Assembly (NCBI GenBank): GCA_023443745.1
Contig: JAEZTB010000042.1
Location: 558,001-622,000 of the forward strand
Length of the DNA: 64,000 nt
Reading direction: 5' to 3'
Source: Bacillota bacterium
GTDB taxonomy: Bacteria > Bacillota > Clostridia > DSM-8532
Shown here piece by piece: positions 1-7,902 of this stretch; position 1 is the first letter of the stretch; each line of letters begins with the position of its first letter. A model generated the notes under the pieces. That model saw nothing but the letters and a program-made list of their open reading frames with translations. It was not told the origin of the DNA and ran no database searches. The position numbers were made by a program, and so were the translations under genes.

Positions 1-1184
1 ATACCGCATTGTACCAGTTCGTTAATCTCTTTATCGGAAAGCAGAAGGTTAAGAACCATCATAGCTCTCTCAGGGTTCTTTGAGTCACGCGGGATAGCTG
101 TTCCATTCTGGGTGGCGGCTGCTGGATATATGACACCGTTTTTTTCTCCAAAAGCAACATATTCTGCTTTCCAATCAGGATGATTCTTTTCAAAATCAAT
201 AACGGCTGAGATAAGTTTGTTGGGGTTCTGTCCAGCTACTTCTGCTACGCATAAGCCCTGCACGAAGGCGTCAGCATTGTTAGGATCAGACAAAGCGCTC
301 TTGGACCAAAATCCAAGATCAGCCCACTTTTTCATAAGCTTGACATCGTCAATGAAGTCCTGAGAATACCAATAATCATAAACATCGCTTGGTGTGTCAT
401 AGTTGGCGGCCAGACCATAAGGCAGGCTGTCAATTGTAACCCAAGGGTATTTGTAGTTGATTGCGATAAATGCGTCAAATGCCTTATCCAAGCCGGTGCT
501 TTCTGCTACAGTGGTTTTCAGAAGGCCTTGATTAGGATCATTCTTTTGTACGCCCAAGAGATAAGCTTCGAGGTTTTCAAGAGAATCAGGAACAGGAAGG
601 TTCCACTTTTCTCTTAAATCTTCGCGATATTTTACACCGCTTACCGTGTATTCAGGCCATGTATTGGGAATTGCATAAAGCGCTCCGTTAATTTTGCACT
701 GATTTAAAAGGCCTTCGTTAACAATTTTCGATATGTCTGGCCCATATTTTGCCATCAATTCTTCTAAAGCAAGGAATGCACCGGAATTGGCAAGCGTACC
801 ATAGTTATTCCAATTTGCAATATAGATCAGGTCCGCACCGCCGGATGTAAGCTGCAGATTGTATTTCTGAGTCCAATCTGTCCAGGTGGAAAACTGGAAA
901 TCAACTGTAGCGTTTACCTTTTCCAAAAGCTTGGCATTGAGTGCATCTTCAACCACCTGTTCGTCCTTCGGTGGATCACCCATTACATAGAAAACCAGAT
1001 CAACTCTTTCTGATGTGTCAATCGCCGGCGTTGAAGGTGATGCAGACTCAGAAGCAGTCGGTGTAGCACTAGTGCTGGTTGAAGGGGTAATTGCTGCCGG
1101 ATTCGCTTTACCGCCGCATGCAGCGAGCGTAAGGACCATGCAGACCGCGAGTAGTATGCTCGCAATTTTTGTGACCTTTCTCAT
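1..1184 (-). CDS. ABC sugar transporter substrate-binding lipoprotein (LplA-like), 3' end outside window
   Basis: Minus-strand reading frame open from the ATG at 1184 to the window edge, about 394 residues, so the C-terminus is missing. The start follows a good AGGAGG site. The N-terminus is a lipoprotein signal: a basic start, a hydrophobic stretch and a lipobox ending L-A-A-C-G-G, then a Ser/Thr/Pro/Ala-rich linker typical of anchored binding proteins. The mature part resembles the large LplA/YtcQ class of extracellular binding proteins of Firmicutes. These capture oligosaccharides and pass them to two permeases, which are the next two genes on the same strand. No ATPase is encoded nearby; in this family a shared MsmX-type ATPase normally energises several importers. 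The ligand cannot be read from sequence. Confidence 0.9.
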   Translation of the reverse strand, partial: MRKVTKIASILLAVCMVLTLAACGGKANPAAITPSTSTSATPTASESASPSTPAIDTSERVDLVFYVMGDPPKDEQVVEDALNAKLLEKVNATVDFQFSTWTDWTQKYNLQLTSGGADLIYIANWNNYGTLANSGAFLALEELMAKYGPDISKIVNEGLLNQCKINGALYAIPNTWPEYTVSGVKYREDLREKWNLPVPDSLENLEAYLLGVQKNDPNQGLLKTTVAESTGLDKAFDAFIAINYKYPWVTIDSLPYGLAANYDTPSDVYDYWYSQDFIDDVKLMKKWADLGFWSKSALSDPNNADAFVQGLCVAEVAGQNPNKLISAVIDFEKNHPDWKAEYVAFGEKNGVIYPAAATQNGTAIPRDSKNPERAMMVLNLLLSDKEINELVQCG

Positions 1185-1237
1185 ATACATCCTCCTTGAA
1201 ATCCTTTTATATTAAAGCATATCGTTATGCCTCAATA

Positions 1238-2128
1238 TCATCCTTTTACTGCACCGATGGTAATGCCGGAAACAAAATATCTCTGAACGAAGGGGTAGAA
1301 CAATAGAACAGGGCCCGTAGCCACCACTGCCATGGCAAGCTTAAGAGACTCAGTGGGTAGATCCGCCGTAGTCAAACCTGTGTATTGAGCCATCTGCCTC
1401 ATGGCTTGTGTTGCATTCAACAGGTTATAAAGGTAGAATTGAAGCTCCCATGTATTGCTGTTTATGCTGAACATGGAAGACCGATACCAGTCATTCCAAT
1501 ATCCCAATGCCAGGAAAAGTCCTACAGTTGCAATGCCTGGCCCCAGAACCGGGAGTACGATTTTAAAAAATATGGTCATATGCCCAGCGCCATCAATTTT
1601 TGCGGATTCTGTAATTGCGTCCGGAACAGCGGTTTTCATAAAGGTTCTCATCAATATGACCAGAAACGGGCTCATCAAAGCAGGAAACCATATGGCCAGG
1701 GTTGAGCCCTTAAGTCCTAAAACATTGGCATACATCAGATACCAAGGTATCATGCCTCCGCCAAAGATACTGGTGAAGTAAATGAGAAAAGATATGTTGT
1801 TGCGGTATTTGAACTCATTCCTGGAGATTACATAAGCACATAAGGAAATCATGATCAATCCGAGGGATGTCCCTATGACCGTATAATAGATTGTCATCAT
1901 ATAAGCTTGAATCATGTCATGAGGAGATTTGAAGATTGACTTATAGGCTTCCAATGTAAAATTCTTGGGTAGAAGACCATAACCCTCGGTCAGGATGGTT
2001 TGATTATCCGAAAAAGAACCAGATATAATTATAATAAAGGGAAACACACAGATAAGTGCGGCAAGCCCTGCAAGACAAGTACTTATTATTCTAAATACAA
2101 CTGTAGAAGCAGGTTCCTTAATTCGCAT
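1238..2128 (-). CDS. Carbohydrate ABC transporter permease (LplC/YtcP type)
   Basis: 296-residue inner-membrane permease of the MalG class with six predicted membrane segments. The EAA loop that contacts the ATPase is clear near residues 185-205 (motif ESAKIDGAG followed by FFKIVLPVL). ATG start with AGGGTGAT upstream. It lies 18 bases after the other permease gene and ahead of the binding lipoprotein, giving the order permease-permease-lipoprotein on the minus strand, the usual layout of LplBCA-like importers. It should form a heterodimeric channel with the upstream gene product. Substrate unknown; a complex oligosaccharide is usual for this family. Confidence 0.92.
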   Translation of the reverse strand: MRIKEPASTVVFRIISTCLAGLAALICVFPFIIIISGSFSDNQTILTEGYGLLPKNFTLEAYKSIFKSPHDMIQAYMMTIYYTVIGTSLGLIMISLCAYVISRNEFKYRNNISFLIYFTSIFGGGMIPWYLMYANVLGLKGSTLAIWFPALMSPFLVILMRTFMKTAVPDAITESAKIDGAGHMTIFFKIVLPVLGPGIATVGLFLALGYWNDWYRSSMFSINSNTWELQFYLYNLLNATQAMRQMAQYTGLTTADLPTESLKLAMAVVATGPVLLFYPFVQRYFVSGITIGAVKG

Positions 2129-2146
2129 CGTTCATCACCCTTTCAA

Positions 2147-3649
2147 TTAAAATAGAGCATAGTCGGGATTCCTTCTTTTAACGAGATAGTTGGTTGCAAC
2201 GATTACTATAAACCCAAATACCGCCTGGTACAGACCCGCTGCCGTTCCTATACCGATGTTTAGGGGCTGCGTGGTAGTGATTCTGTACACATAAGTATCA
2301 AATATATCCGTCAAATTAAAGAGTAACCCATTATTCCCTATAAGCTGATAAAACAATTCGAACTGTCCCTTCATAATGCTTCCCAATGCATAAAGAAGAA
2401 GTATGATAAATGTAGGTTTGATCAGAGGCAATGTGATATAGCGAATTTGTTGGAATATGCTTGCACCGTCAATCTTGGCGGCTTCATAATACTCTTCGCT
2501 GATGCCGATGATGGAAGCCAGGTAAATCACCATGCCATATCCCAAGTTTTTCCAAATATAAAACAAGGCAATAAGCATCGGCCAGTAACTGGGGGTATTA
2601 TAGAAGTCAATCCGTTCCATTCCTGCCGCTGTGATAAAGCTATTAATAACGCCGGATTTGTATTCAAACATGTTATAGATAAAAACCTTTAAAATAACAT
2701 ACGATACAAAGTAGGGCATGAACATAAGGGTTTGAGAAAACTTCCTGAACCATTTTTTTGCGATCTGGCTTACAAAGATTGCAAACGCAACCTGCAGAAC
2801 ATTGCCTATAACAATAAACACGAGATTATACATGACTGTGTTTCTAGTCAGTTTAAATAAGTCTGCCTTGAACAAGTGTTGGAAATTTTTAAGTCCGATG
2901 AATGGACTTGCCCATAAACCATCTTTAAAGTTGAAAGACGTAAAAGCAAAATAGATACCGATCATGGGCAGATAGGCATTAATTAGAAAATAGATGAATG
3001 TCGGAACAAGCATCAGGAACAAAATCCAATTGGTTTTAAGCTCGTGAAAGAAACCATGTTCTTTGTACAGTTTCCGTTCTTTGACCTCCACAATTGTTAT
3101 AATCGCATAAGCCATGCAGGACAAAATGCCTATCAGATAGACAATGGGTGAAAGCGCAAAGCCGGTTATGCCAAATTTGGAATTAGTAAAGGATATGTAC
3201 CCAATGGATCCCATGGATAATACAAAACTAAAAAGCATGGCCGTCTTAGCTACGAAATACACATTTAAGTTGCCGTATGTATTCTTCTTTTTCTTAATAA
3301 TCCGAAAAAGGAACAGACATTGAAAATAGAGCATTGCAAAGGCAAGTCCAGTAAGAAGCATGGAATAAAGGCCTATACTACCCTGCTTTGTGTCCTGAAC
3401 AAATGAAAGAACATTAAATACGCTGTACTTTGCTTGTAAAGTACTAATAACAGATTCCTTGAGCTTAAACCTGGCATACAGGGATTCTGCGCTGACCACT
3501 TCAAACCATTTGGCATATGGCAGAGTAAAGATGACTGTAAAAATGGAAACTGCCATGGTTATCAAAATTGCCAGGTTCTTACCATGATACTCCCTTCCAA
3601 GCGCTTCGGTACAACCGAAAGCCGGCAGACGTACTGTTTCTTTCTTCAT
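2147..3649 (-). CDS. Carbohydrate ABC transporter permease (LplB type) with a long N-terminal membrane extension
   Basis: 500 residues, against roughly 300-320 for ordinary LplB permeases. The canonical permease begins near residue 205 (segment WILFLMLVPTFIYFLI) and carries the EAA loop with EAAKIDGAS and YITLPLIKP near residues 390-410. The first ~190 residues hold about four extra hydrophobic segments (around 27-49, 92-116, 132-152 and 157-183) that are not part of the permease fold. The ATG at 3649 has AGGAG upstream and the extension is in frame with no internal ribosome site as good, so the long form looks real. First gene of the importer operon, divergent from the AraC sensor at 3944. 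The extension could be a regulatory or partner-binding module; that is inference. Confidence 0.88.
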   Translation of the reverse strand: MKKETVRLPAFGCTEALGREYHGKNLAILITMAVSIFTVIFTLPYAKWFEVVSAESLYARFKLKESVISTLQAKYSVFNVLSFVQDTKQGSIGLYSMLLTGLAFAMLYFQCLFLFRIIKKKKNTYGNLNVYFVAKTAMLFSFVLSMGSIGYISFTNSKFGITGFALSPIVYLIGILSCMAYAIITIVEVKERKLYKEHGFFHELKTNWILFLMLVPTFIYFLINAYLPMIGIYFAFTSFNFKDGLWASPFIGLKNFQHLFKADLFKLTRNTVMYNLVFIVIGNVLQVAFAIFVSQIAKKWFRKFSQTLMFMPYFVSYVILKVFIYNMFEYKSGVINSFITAAGMERIDFYNTPSYWPMLIALFYIWKNLGYGMVIYLASIIGISEEYYEAAKIDGASIFQQIRYITLPLIKPTFIILLLYALGSIMKGQFELFYQLIGNNGLLFNLTDIFDTYVYRITTTQPLNIGIGTAAGLYQAVFGFIVIVATNYLVKRRNPDYALF

Positions 3650-3734
3650 ATCCCTGCTCCTATTTTAGAGTTTGTCGACCTCAGCATCAAATTCATCATA
3701 GCTTAATGGGCTTGAAAGCTTAAAGCCTCAATAC

Positions 3735-3762
3735 TTGACATGTATTAGTAACAATGTATAAA
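3735..3762 (+). promoter_or_regulatory. Sigma-A-like promoter for the AraC sensor gene
   Basis: TTGACA at 3735-3740 and TATAAA at 3757-3762 with a 16-base spacer, facing the AraC-type gene that starts at 3944. This leaves a leader of about 170 bases. The 294-base gap 3650-3943 is AT-rich and also has to hold the promoter of the divergent importer operon, which I could not pinpoint. Confidence 0.5.
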
Positions 3763-3943
3763 AAGCATTCCTATTTTTGTAGGTGGATTCGTAATATTTG
3801 ATATGTGTTGCTTATTTGCCGCGTTATATATTATAATAATTGTGCATATCTGGAAAAGTTCAACTCCAACTATTATCTATCTTGTACACATAAATAATTC
3901 AAAAATTGATGCTATACTAATTAATGCAGGAGGATAAAAAAGC

Positions 3944-6259
3944 GTGAAACTTCGTCTGCATTTTGAGAAAAAAGACAAAATATTTTATTCCTACCTGATC
4001 TCATATCTTGTCATTTGCTTAATTTCTATTTTTCTTACATTTTTGGGTTATTTAAATGCTGAAGAACTGATTCGCAAGGAAATTCTGACTTCTCAATCCT
4101 ATATGCTCACACAGCTTCAAAACAGTTTTGATTATTATGTAAATACCGTTCTGAAGATAATCAGAACATTATCTGGCAATGAGGGACTTCAATCCCTTAT
4201 GAAGAATGCAGGTTTTTCTGCCGATGACCTGTTGGCACTTAACCAGCTTAAAAGCGAATTGTCCAACTCAAAAAAAAGTATGGATTTTTCAAAAGATGTG
4301 GCTGTATATTTCTATAAAAGTAATAGCTTTGTAACTACCGGAAAGCGATATGCATCCGAGACCAGCTATATGTACACCGAACAGTTCTATATGTCCAACG
4401 AGAAATTTTTAAGCTTTATCAATATTTCCTATTCACAGGGCTACAAGATTCTCAAAACCGGGGACAAAGACTATTCCCTCTTCTTTATCCAGAATATTTA
4501 TAATTACAACTATAAGAGCAAGCTTGCCACAATATTTACGATTGTTCCCTGGGACAATATTGCCGACAATATGGCAGCGATTGACAACGGTCAAGTATAT
4601 TGGGTCAATGAGGATGGTCAGATCTTGAAAGGACCAGGCAGCTCTGTACCGTTGATTTCTGTTAACTACGATGATTTTAAGGTGGAAAATCAGCTCAATG
4701 ATATCCAAATAGAGCGGGATACTTATATAGGTTCATATAAGAAGTCTCAGTATCTTGATTTCAAATATTGCATTCTGATTTTGAAAAGCAGCTATTTTAA
4801 ACAGATAAGCTATATGAAAATGATAAGCGGTATTCAGATCGTCGTCGCCTTGATGATCGCATTTGCATTGTCGTTCTACTATTCCACCAGGAACTATCAC
4901 CCTATATCCCAGATTATTAACATATTCCGGAACTATAACAAATTATCGGATGAGCCCGTTAACTTTGACAAGATCGGGAAGTATCTTGAAAACCTGATGT
5001 CTGAAAACAGGAGACTCACAAATTCATGGAAGCATGCAAAAATAGAGTTGTCCAATCAAGTATTTTCCGGGTTTATCAAGGGCTGGAGCTCAGATATCGA
5101 TACCTTGCGGGAAACCATTGCAACGACAGAGTCCATCACCCTGAAGGAAACAGATTATGTTGTACTTCTGGTCGCCTACAGGGACGTTGCAAACTGCAAT
5201 CTGTTCAAGGATGTCCGGCCTGAAAGGGAGGCTATTTCCTATCAGCTTCTTCAGTATGTATTTAATGATATCTTTACAGAAAAAATATTGTCCAAATTCA
5301 CCGGTATGCTCTGTTCGTTTGAAGGCACATATCTGTGTATTGCGAATCTTGACGATAACGAAAATACTGAAGAGAAGCTGAATCAAAGCATAGCAGAATG
5401 TATCAATTGGTACCGGGAAACACTGAACCTTAATCTGATGGTGGGAGCAAGCAACATACATAACGATTTCGAATCGCTCCCGAAGGCGTATAATGAAGCC
5501 TCACAGGTTATATCCTTTCAAATGTTCTGGGGAGCTTCATCAGAAACGCTGATGTACTATGATGAATCCGCTTCTGCTTACAACTCGGAGAACAGCAGTA
5601 CTCTCCAGTTTCTGGAGAATGAAAAGAAGCTGCATAACCTGCTTGTGGCAAAGGACTTCGAGAAGGCCTATGCACTGCTTGACAATATCATGGAAGAGAG
5701 CTTTATTCGGGATATCAATTACATGAGCATCAACCAATGCAGGATGTATAGCCTGATAAACACTTTCTACAGCTCTCTGAGCGACATTTTTGTCAAAGAC
5801 AATAAGGAGTTATTGCGAAAATTAAAGTCAATCAACCGGTTGCTGGAGTCAAATTCTATAGAAAAAGCCAAACAGGTTATGAAAGACATTTTTGATGATG
5901 TTCTCAAGTATGTGAATACAAGCTTAATAGATGAGCAGCCGAAATGGCTTACAGATATCGTTGAATTTGTTAACCGGCATTATTCGGAGCCTAATCTGAA
6001 TATATCAATTATTGCCGATCATATGGGTATGAACCTGACCTATGTAGGCAGAACCTTCAAAAAGAATTTTGGGTACGGATTAACAGACTACATTCATATA
6101 CAAAGGCTTAAAGAATGCAAACGCCTTCTGGAAATAGGGAAAAACGTAAGAGAAGCGGCCGAGGCTGTGGGATATCTGGATTCAAAAACACTGATCCGAA
6201 TCTTCAAGAAATATGAGGGCATAACTCCTGGTCAGTTTAGAAATATGTCTCATAAATAA
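3944..6259 (+). CDS. Membrane-bound AraC-family transcriptional regulator with extracellular sensor
   Basis: 771 residues, GTG start with AGGAGG upstream. Architecture: a first membrane segment (about 16-34), a large extracytoplasmic region of Cache-like character, a second membrane segment (about 294-315), a cytoplasmic middle region, and two AraC helix-turn-helix motifs in the last 100 residues (from about 670; the pattern NISIIADHMGMNLTYVGRTF is typical). This single-chain sensor-regulator design is common beside Lpl/Ytc importers in Clostridia and Paenibacillus, where it senses the extracellular sugar and activates its transporter. Its divergent position next to the importer at 1-3649 supports that role. 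There is no receiver domain and no separate histidine kinase nearby. Confidence 0.9.
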   Translation: MKLRLHFEKKDKIFYSYLISYLVICLISIFLTFLGYLNAEELIRKEILTSQSYMLTQLQNSFDYYVNTVLKIIRTLSGNEGLQSLMKNAGFSADDLLALNQLKSELSNSKKSMDFSKDVAVYFYKSNSFVTTGKRYASETSYMYTEQFYMSNEKFLSFINISYSQGYKILKTGDKDYSLFFIQNIYNYNYKSKLATIFTIVPWDNIADNMAAIDNGQVYWVNEDGQILKGPGSSVPLISVNYDDFKVENQLNDIQIERDTYIGSYKKSQYLDFKYCILILKSSYFKQISYMKMISGIQIVVALMIAFALSFYYSTRNYHPISQIINIFRNYNKLSDEPVNFDKIGKYLENLMSENRRLTNSWKHAKIELSNQVFSGFIKGWSSDIDTLRETIATTESITLKETDYVVLLVAYRDVANCNLFKDVRPEREAISYQLLQYVFNDIFTEKILSKFTGMLCSFEGTYLCIANLDDNENTEEKLNQSIAECINWYRETLNLNLMVGASNIHNDFESLPKAYNEASQVISFQMFWGASSETLMYYDESASAYNSENSSTLQFLENEKKLHNLLVAKDFEKAYALLDNIMEESFIRDINYMSINQCRMYSLINTFYSSLSDIFVKDNKELLRKLKSINRLLESNSIEKAKQVMKDIFDDVLKYVNTSLIDEQPKWLTDIVEFVNRHYSEPNLNISIIADHMGMNLTYVGRTFKKNFGYGLTDYIHIQRLKECKRLLEIGKNVREAAEAVGYLDSKTLIRIFKKYEGITPGQFRNMSHK

Positions 6260-6271
6260 TTGTTTTCATTC

Positions 6272-6982
6272 TTATTCACTGTAGATCTCTTTATCCCCTT
6301 GAATGGACTGGCCGATATATTCTTCCACCCAGCGCACAGCTCCATCCAGATCCTTCTTGACAATAAACTGATATAGCCGGTAGTTATGGTTATAGACGGC
6401 CTGCACACCATACAAACGCATGTAGCGCTGCCAAAGGTTGACGATGGGTGCTTTAAATGAATAGTAAATAAGCGGTGCAAAAGCATTGCCGCTAAGAACA
6501 CAAAGCTCATGATTAAAATTGAAAACCACCTCTGCGGCGTCAGGGATTTTAGTGCATTCGCTTAACTTTTCCAGGTGTGACCAGAGCAGATCCGTTTCCT
6601 TCTGGGTAACCCGCGGAATCAAACAACGCAGCGAAAAGCAGTCAATAAGAATTTTAAACTCCAGAATAGAGCGGATTTCACTGCGGCGCAGCATACCGCC
6701 ATTGTAATTCATGATGGATATAAGTGTCTCCATGGTACCTTTTCGGCGATAATCAGCCACAAATGTACCGATGCGGGGACGGATTTCCAAAAACCCTTTG
6801 CCCGCCACTGCCGCAATACCGGCGTTGACAACCGCACGGCTGACACCCATCTGTTCGGCCAGCTCACGTTCGGTAGGCAGCTGCTGACCAATCTCAATTT
6901 TACCGGAAAGAATCCTGTTTTCAATTTCGCGCACAAACAGGTCCTTTAAACTGGGAGCTTTTAGCTTGTCAAACTCCATCAT
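6272..6982 (-). CDS. GntR-family transcriptional regulator (FadR/FCD-like)
   Basis: 236 residues. The N-terminal winged helix-turn-helix (residues about 10-75) shows the GntR signature: ILSGKIEIGQQLPTERELAE followed by MGVSRAVV. The C-terminal half is helical, as in FCD/FadR ligand-binding domains that sense small carboxylates. Start at the first of two tandem ATGs, four bases after GGAGG. Divergent from the hypB operon and almost touching the end of the AraC gene on the opposite strand (12 bases). A TGGT-N3-ACCA palindrome 24 bases upstream of its start is a good candidate for its own operator, so it probably controls both itself and the hypB-flavoprotein-hypA-DUF5692 genes. Effector unknown. 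Confidence 0.88.
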   Translation of the reverse strand: MMEFDKLKAPSLKDLFVREIENRILSGKIEIGQQLPTERELAEQMGVSRAVVNAGIAAVAGKGFLEIRPRIGTFVADYRRKGTMETLISIMNYNGGMLRRSEIRSILEFKILIDCFSLRCLIPRVTQKETDLLWSHLEKLSECTKIPDAAEVVFNFNHELCVLSGNAFAPLIYYSFKAPIVNLWQRYMRLYGVQAVYNHNYRLYQFIVKKDLDGAVRWVEEYIGQSIQGDKEIYSE

Positions 6983-7005
6983 ATAGCCTCCAAAGTTCTG
7001 GTATC

Positions 7006-7016
7006 TGGTATGACCA
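7006..7016. promoter_or_regulatory. Candidate FadR-type operator
   Basis: TGGTATGACCA, a perfect TGGT-N3-ACCA palindrome, the form used by several FadR-subfamily GntR regulators such as PdhR. It lies in the 189-base gap between the divergent GntR gene (start 6982) and hypB (start 7172). A degenerate second half-site, TGGTAT, overlaps the region just to the left. Confidence 0.5.
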
Positions 7017-7171
7017 ATAAAATTTTACTATGAAATTGGACAATTTACAAGGGCCCTGATTGTGTAAATCGGGGAAAAAGAGTGAATTCTCTATGGAGCA
7101 ATTGAATAAGCCTAGAAATACTGATAAGCTGAATCTGTAGGGTTTGATAAAAAAATAACGAGGTAAAAAAT

Positions 7172-7843
7172 ATGGATGCATTTAAAGTGATTCAAGTCAA
7201 GCAAAGTATTTTTGCCAACAACGATGCCGACGCAGAAAAACTGCGCAAGCAATTGAAGGAAGAAAAGACATTCCTTCTAAACCTCATGTCTTCTCCGGGC
7301 TCTGGCAAGACCACCACCCTGATGCGAACCATCTCCATGCTAAAGAGCGAAATGCGCATTGGTGTTATGGAAGCAGACATCGATTCTGATGTTGATGCGA
7401 GAACCATTGCATCCAGTGGTGTAAAAGCCATCCAGCTTCATACGGGCGGTATGTGCCATTTGGATGCTGATATGACCCGGCAGGGATTAACCGAATTTGG
7501 CACCAAGGATCTGGACTTTGTAGTACTAGAGAATGTTGGCAATTTGGTATGTCCAGCAGAATTCGATACCGGTGCTGCCAAGAATGCCATGATATTATCC
7601 GTTCCCGAGGGCGATGATAAACCCCTCAAATATCCCCTGATGTTTTCGATCTGTGACGCGGTCCTTATCAACAAGATCGATACCTTGAGCGTATTCGACT
7701 TTGATATGGAAGCTGTAAAAGTAAGAATCAAAAAGCTGAATCCCAATGCCGAAATCTTCCCCGTATCGGCCAGAACCGGTGAAGGCTTTGAAGCATGGGC
7801 TGCCTGGTTGCGTAATGAAGTTAAAAAATGGACCCAGAGCTGA
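7172..7843 (+). CDS. hypB: HypB-type nickel-insertion GTPase
   Basis: 223-residue SIMIBI-class GTPase. Seen directly: Walker A SSPGSGKTT at about 40-48, the Asp-rich switch EADIDSDVDA, the metal-site signature GGMCHLDAD with Cys94-His95 (equivalent to the Cys/His pair at the HypB dimer interface), ENVGNLVCP, and the base-specificity motif NKID. The N-terminus lacks the CxxCGC nickel site and the histidine-rich tail found in some HypB proteins. HypB hydrolyses GTP to drive nickel delivery with HypA into a target metalloenzyme, classically a [NiFe]-hydrogenase. None is encoded here; instead a flavoprotein starts 59 bases downstream and hypA follows, so the client may be different. ATG start with GAGG ten bases upstream. 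Confidence 0.93.
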   Translation: MDAFKVIQVKQSIFANNDADAEKLRKQLKEEKTFLLNLMSSPGSGKTTTLMRTISMLKSEMRIGVMEADIDSDVDARTIASSGVKAIQLHTGGMCHLDADMTRQGLTEFGTKDLDFVVLENVGNLVCPAEFDTGAAKNAMILSVPEGDDKPLKYPLMFSICDAVLINKIDTLSVFDFDMEAVKVRIKKLNPNAEIFPVSARTGEGFEAWAAWLRNEVKKWTQS

Positions 7844-7902
7844 GAACAGATAAAATTGTGCCCGAGAATGTTAAAAAAATAATTATCAAGGAGAGGATAA
7901 TT

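Noticed and set aside
7828..7902. Longer N-terminus for the flavoprotein.
   Set aside because: Overlaps hypB, lacks a ribosome site, and the ATG at 7903 has AAGGAG at the right distance.
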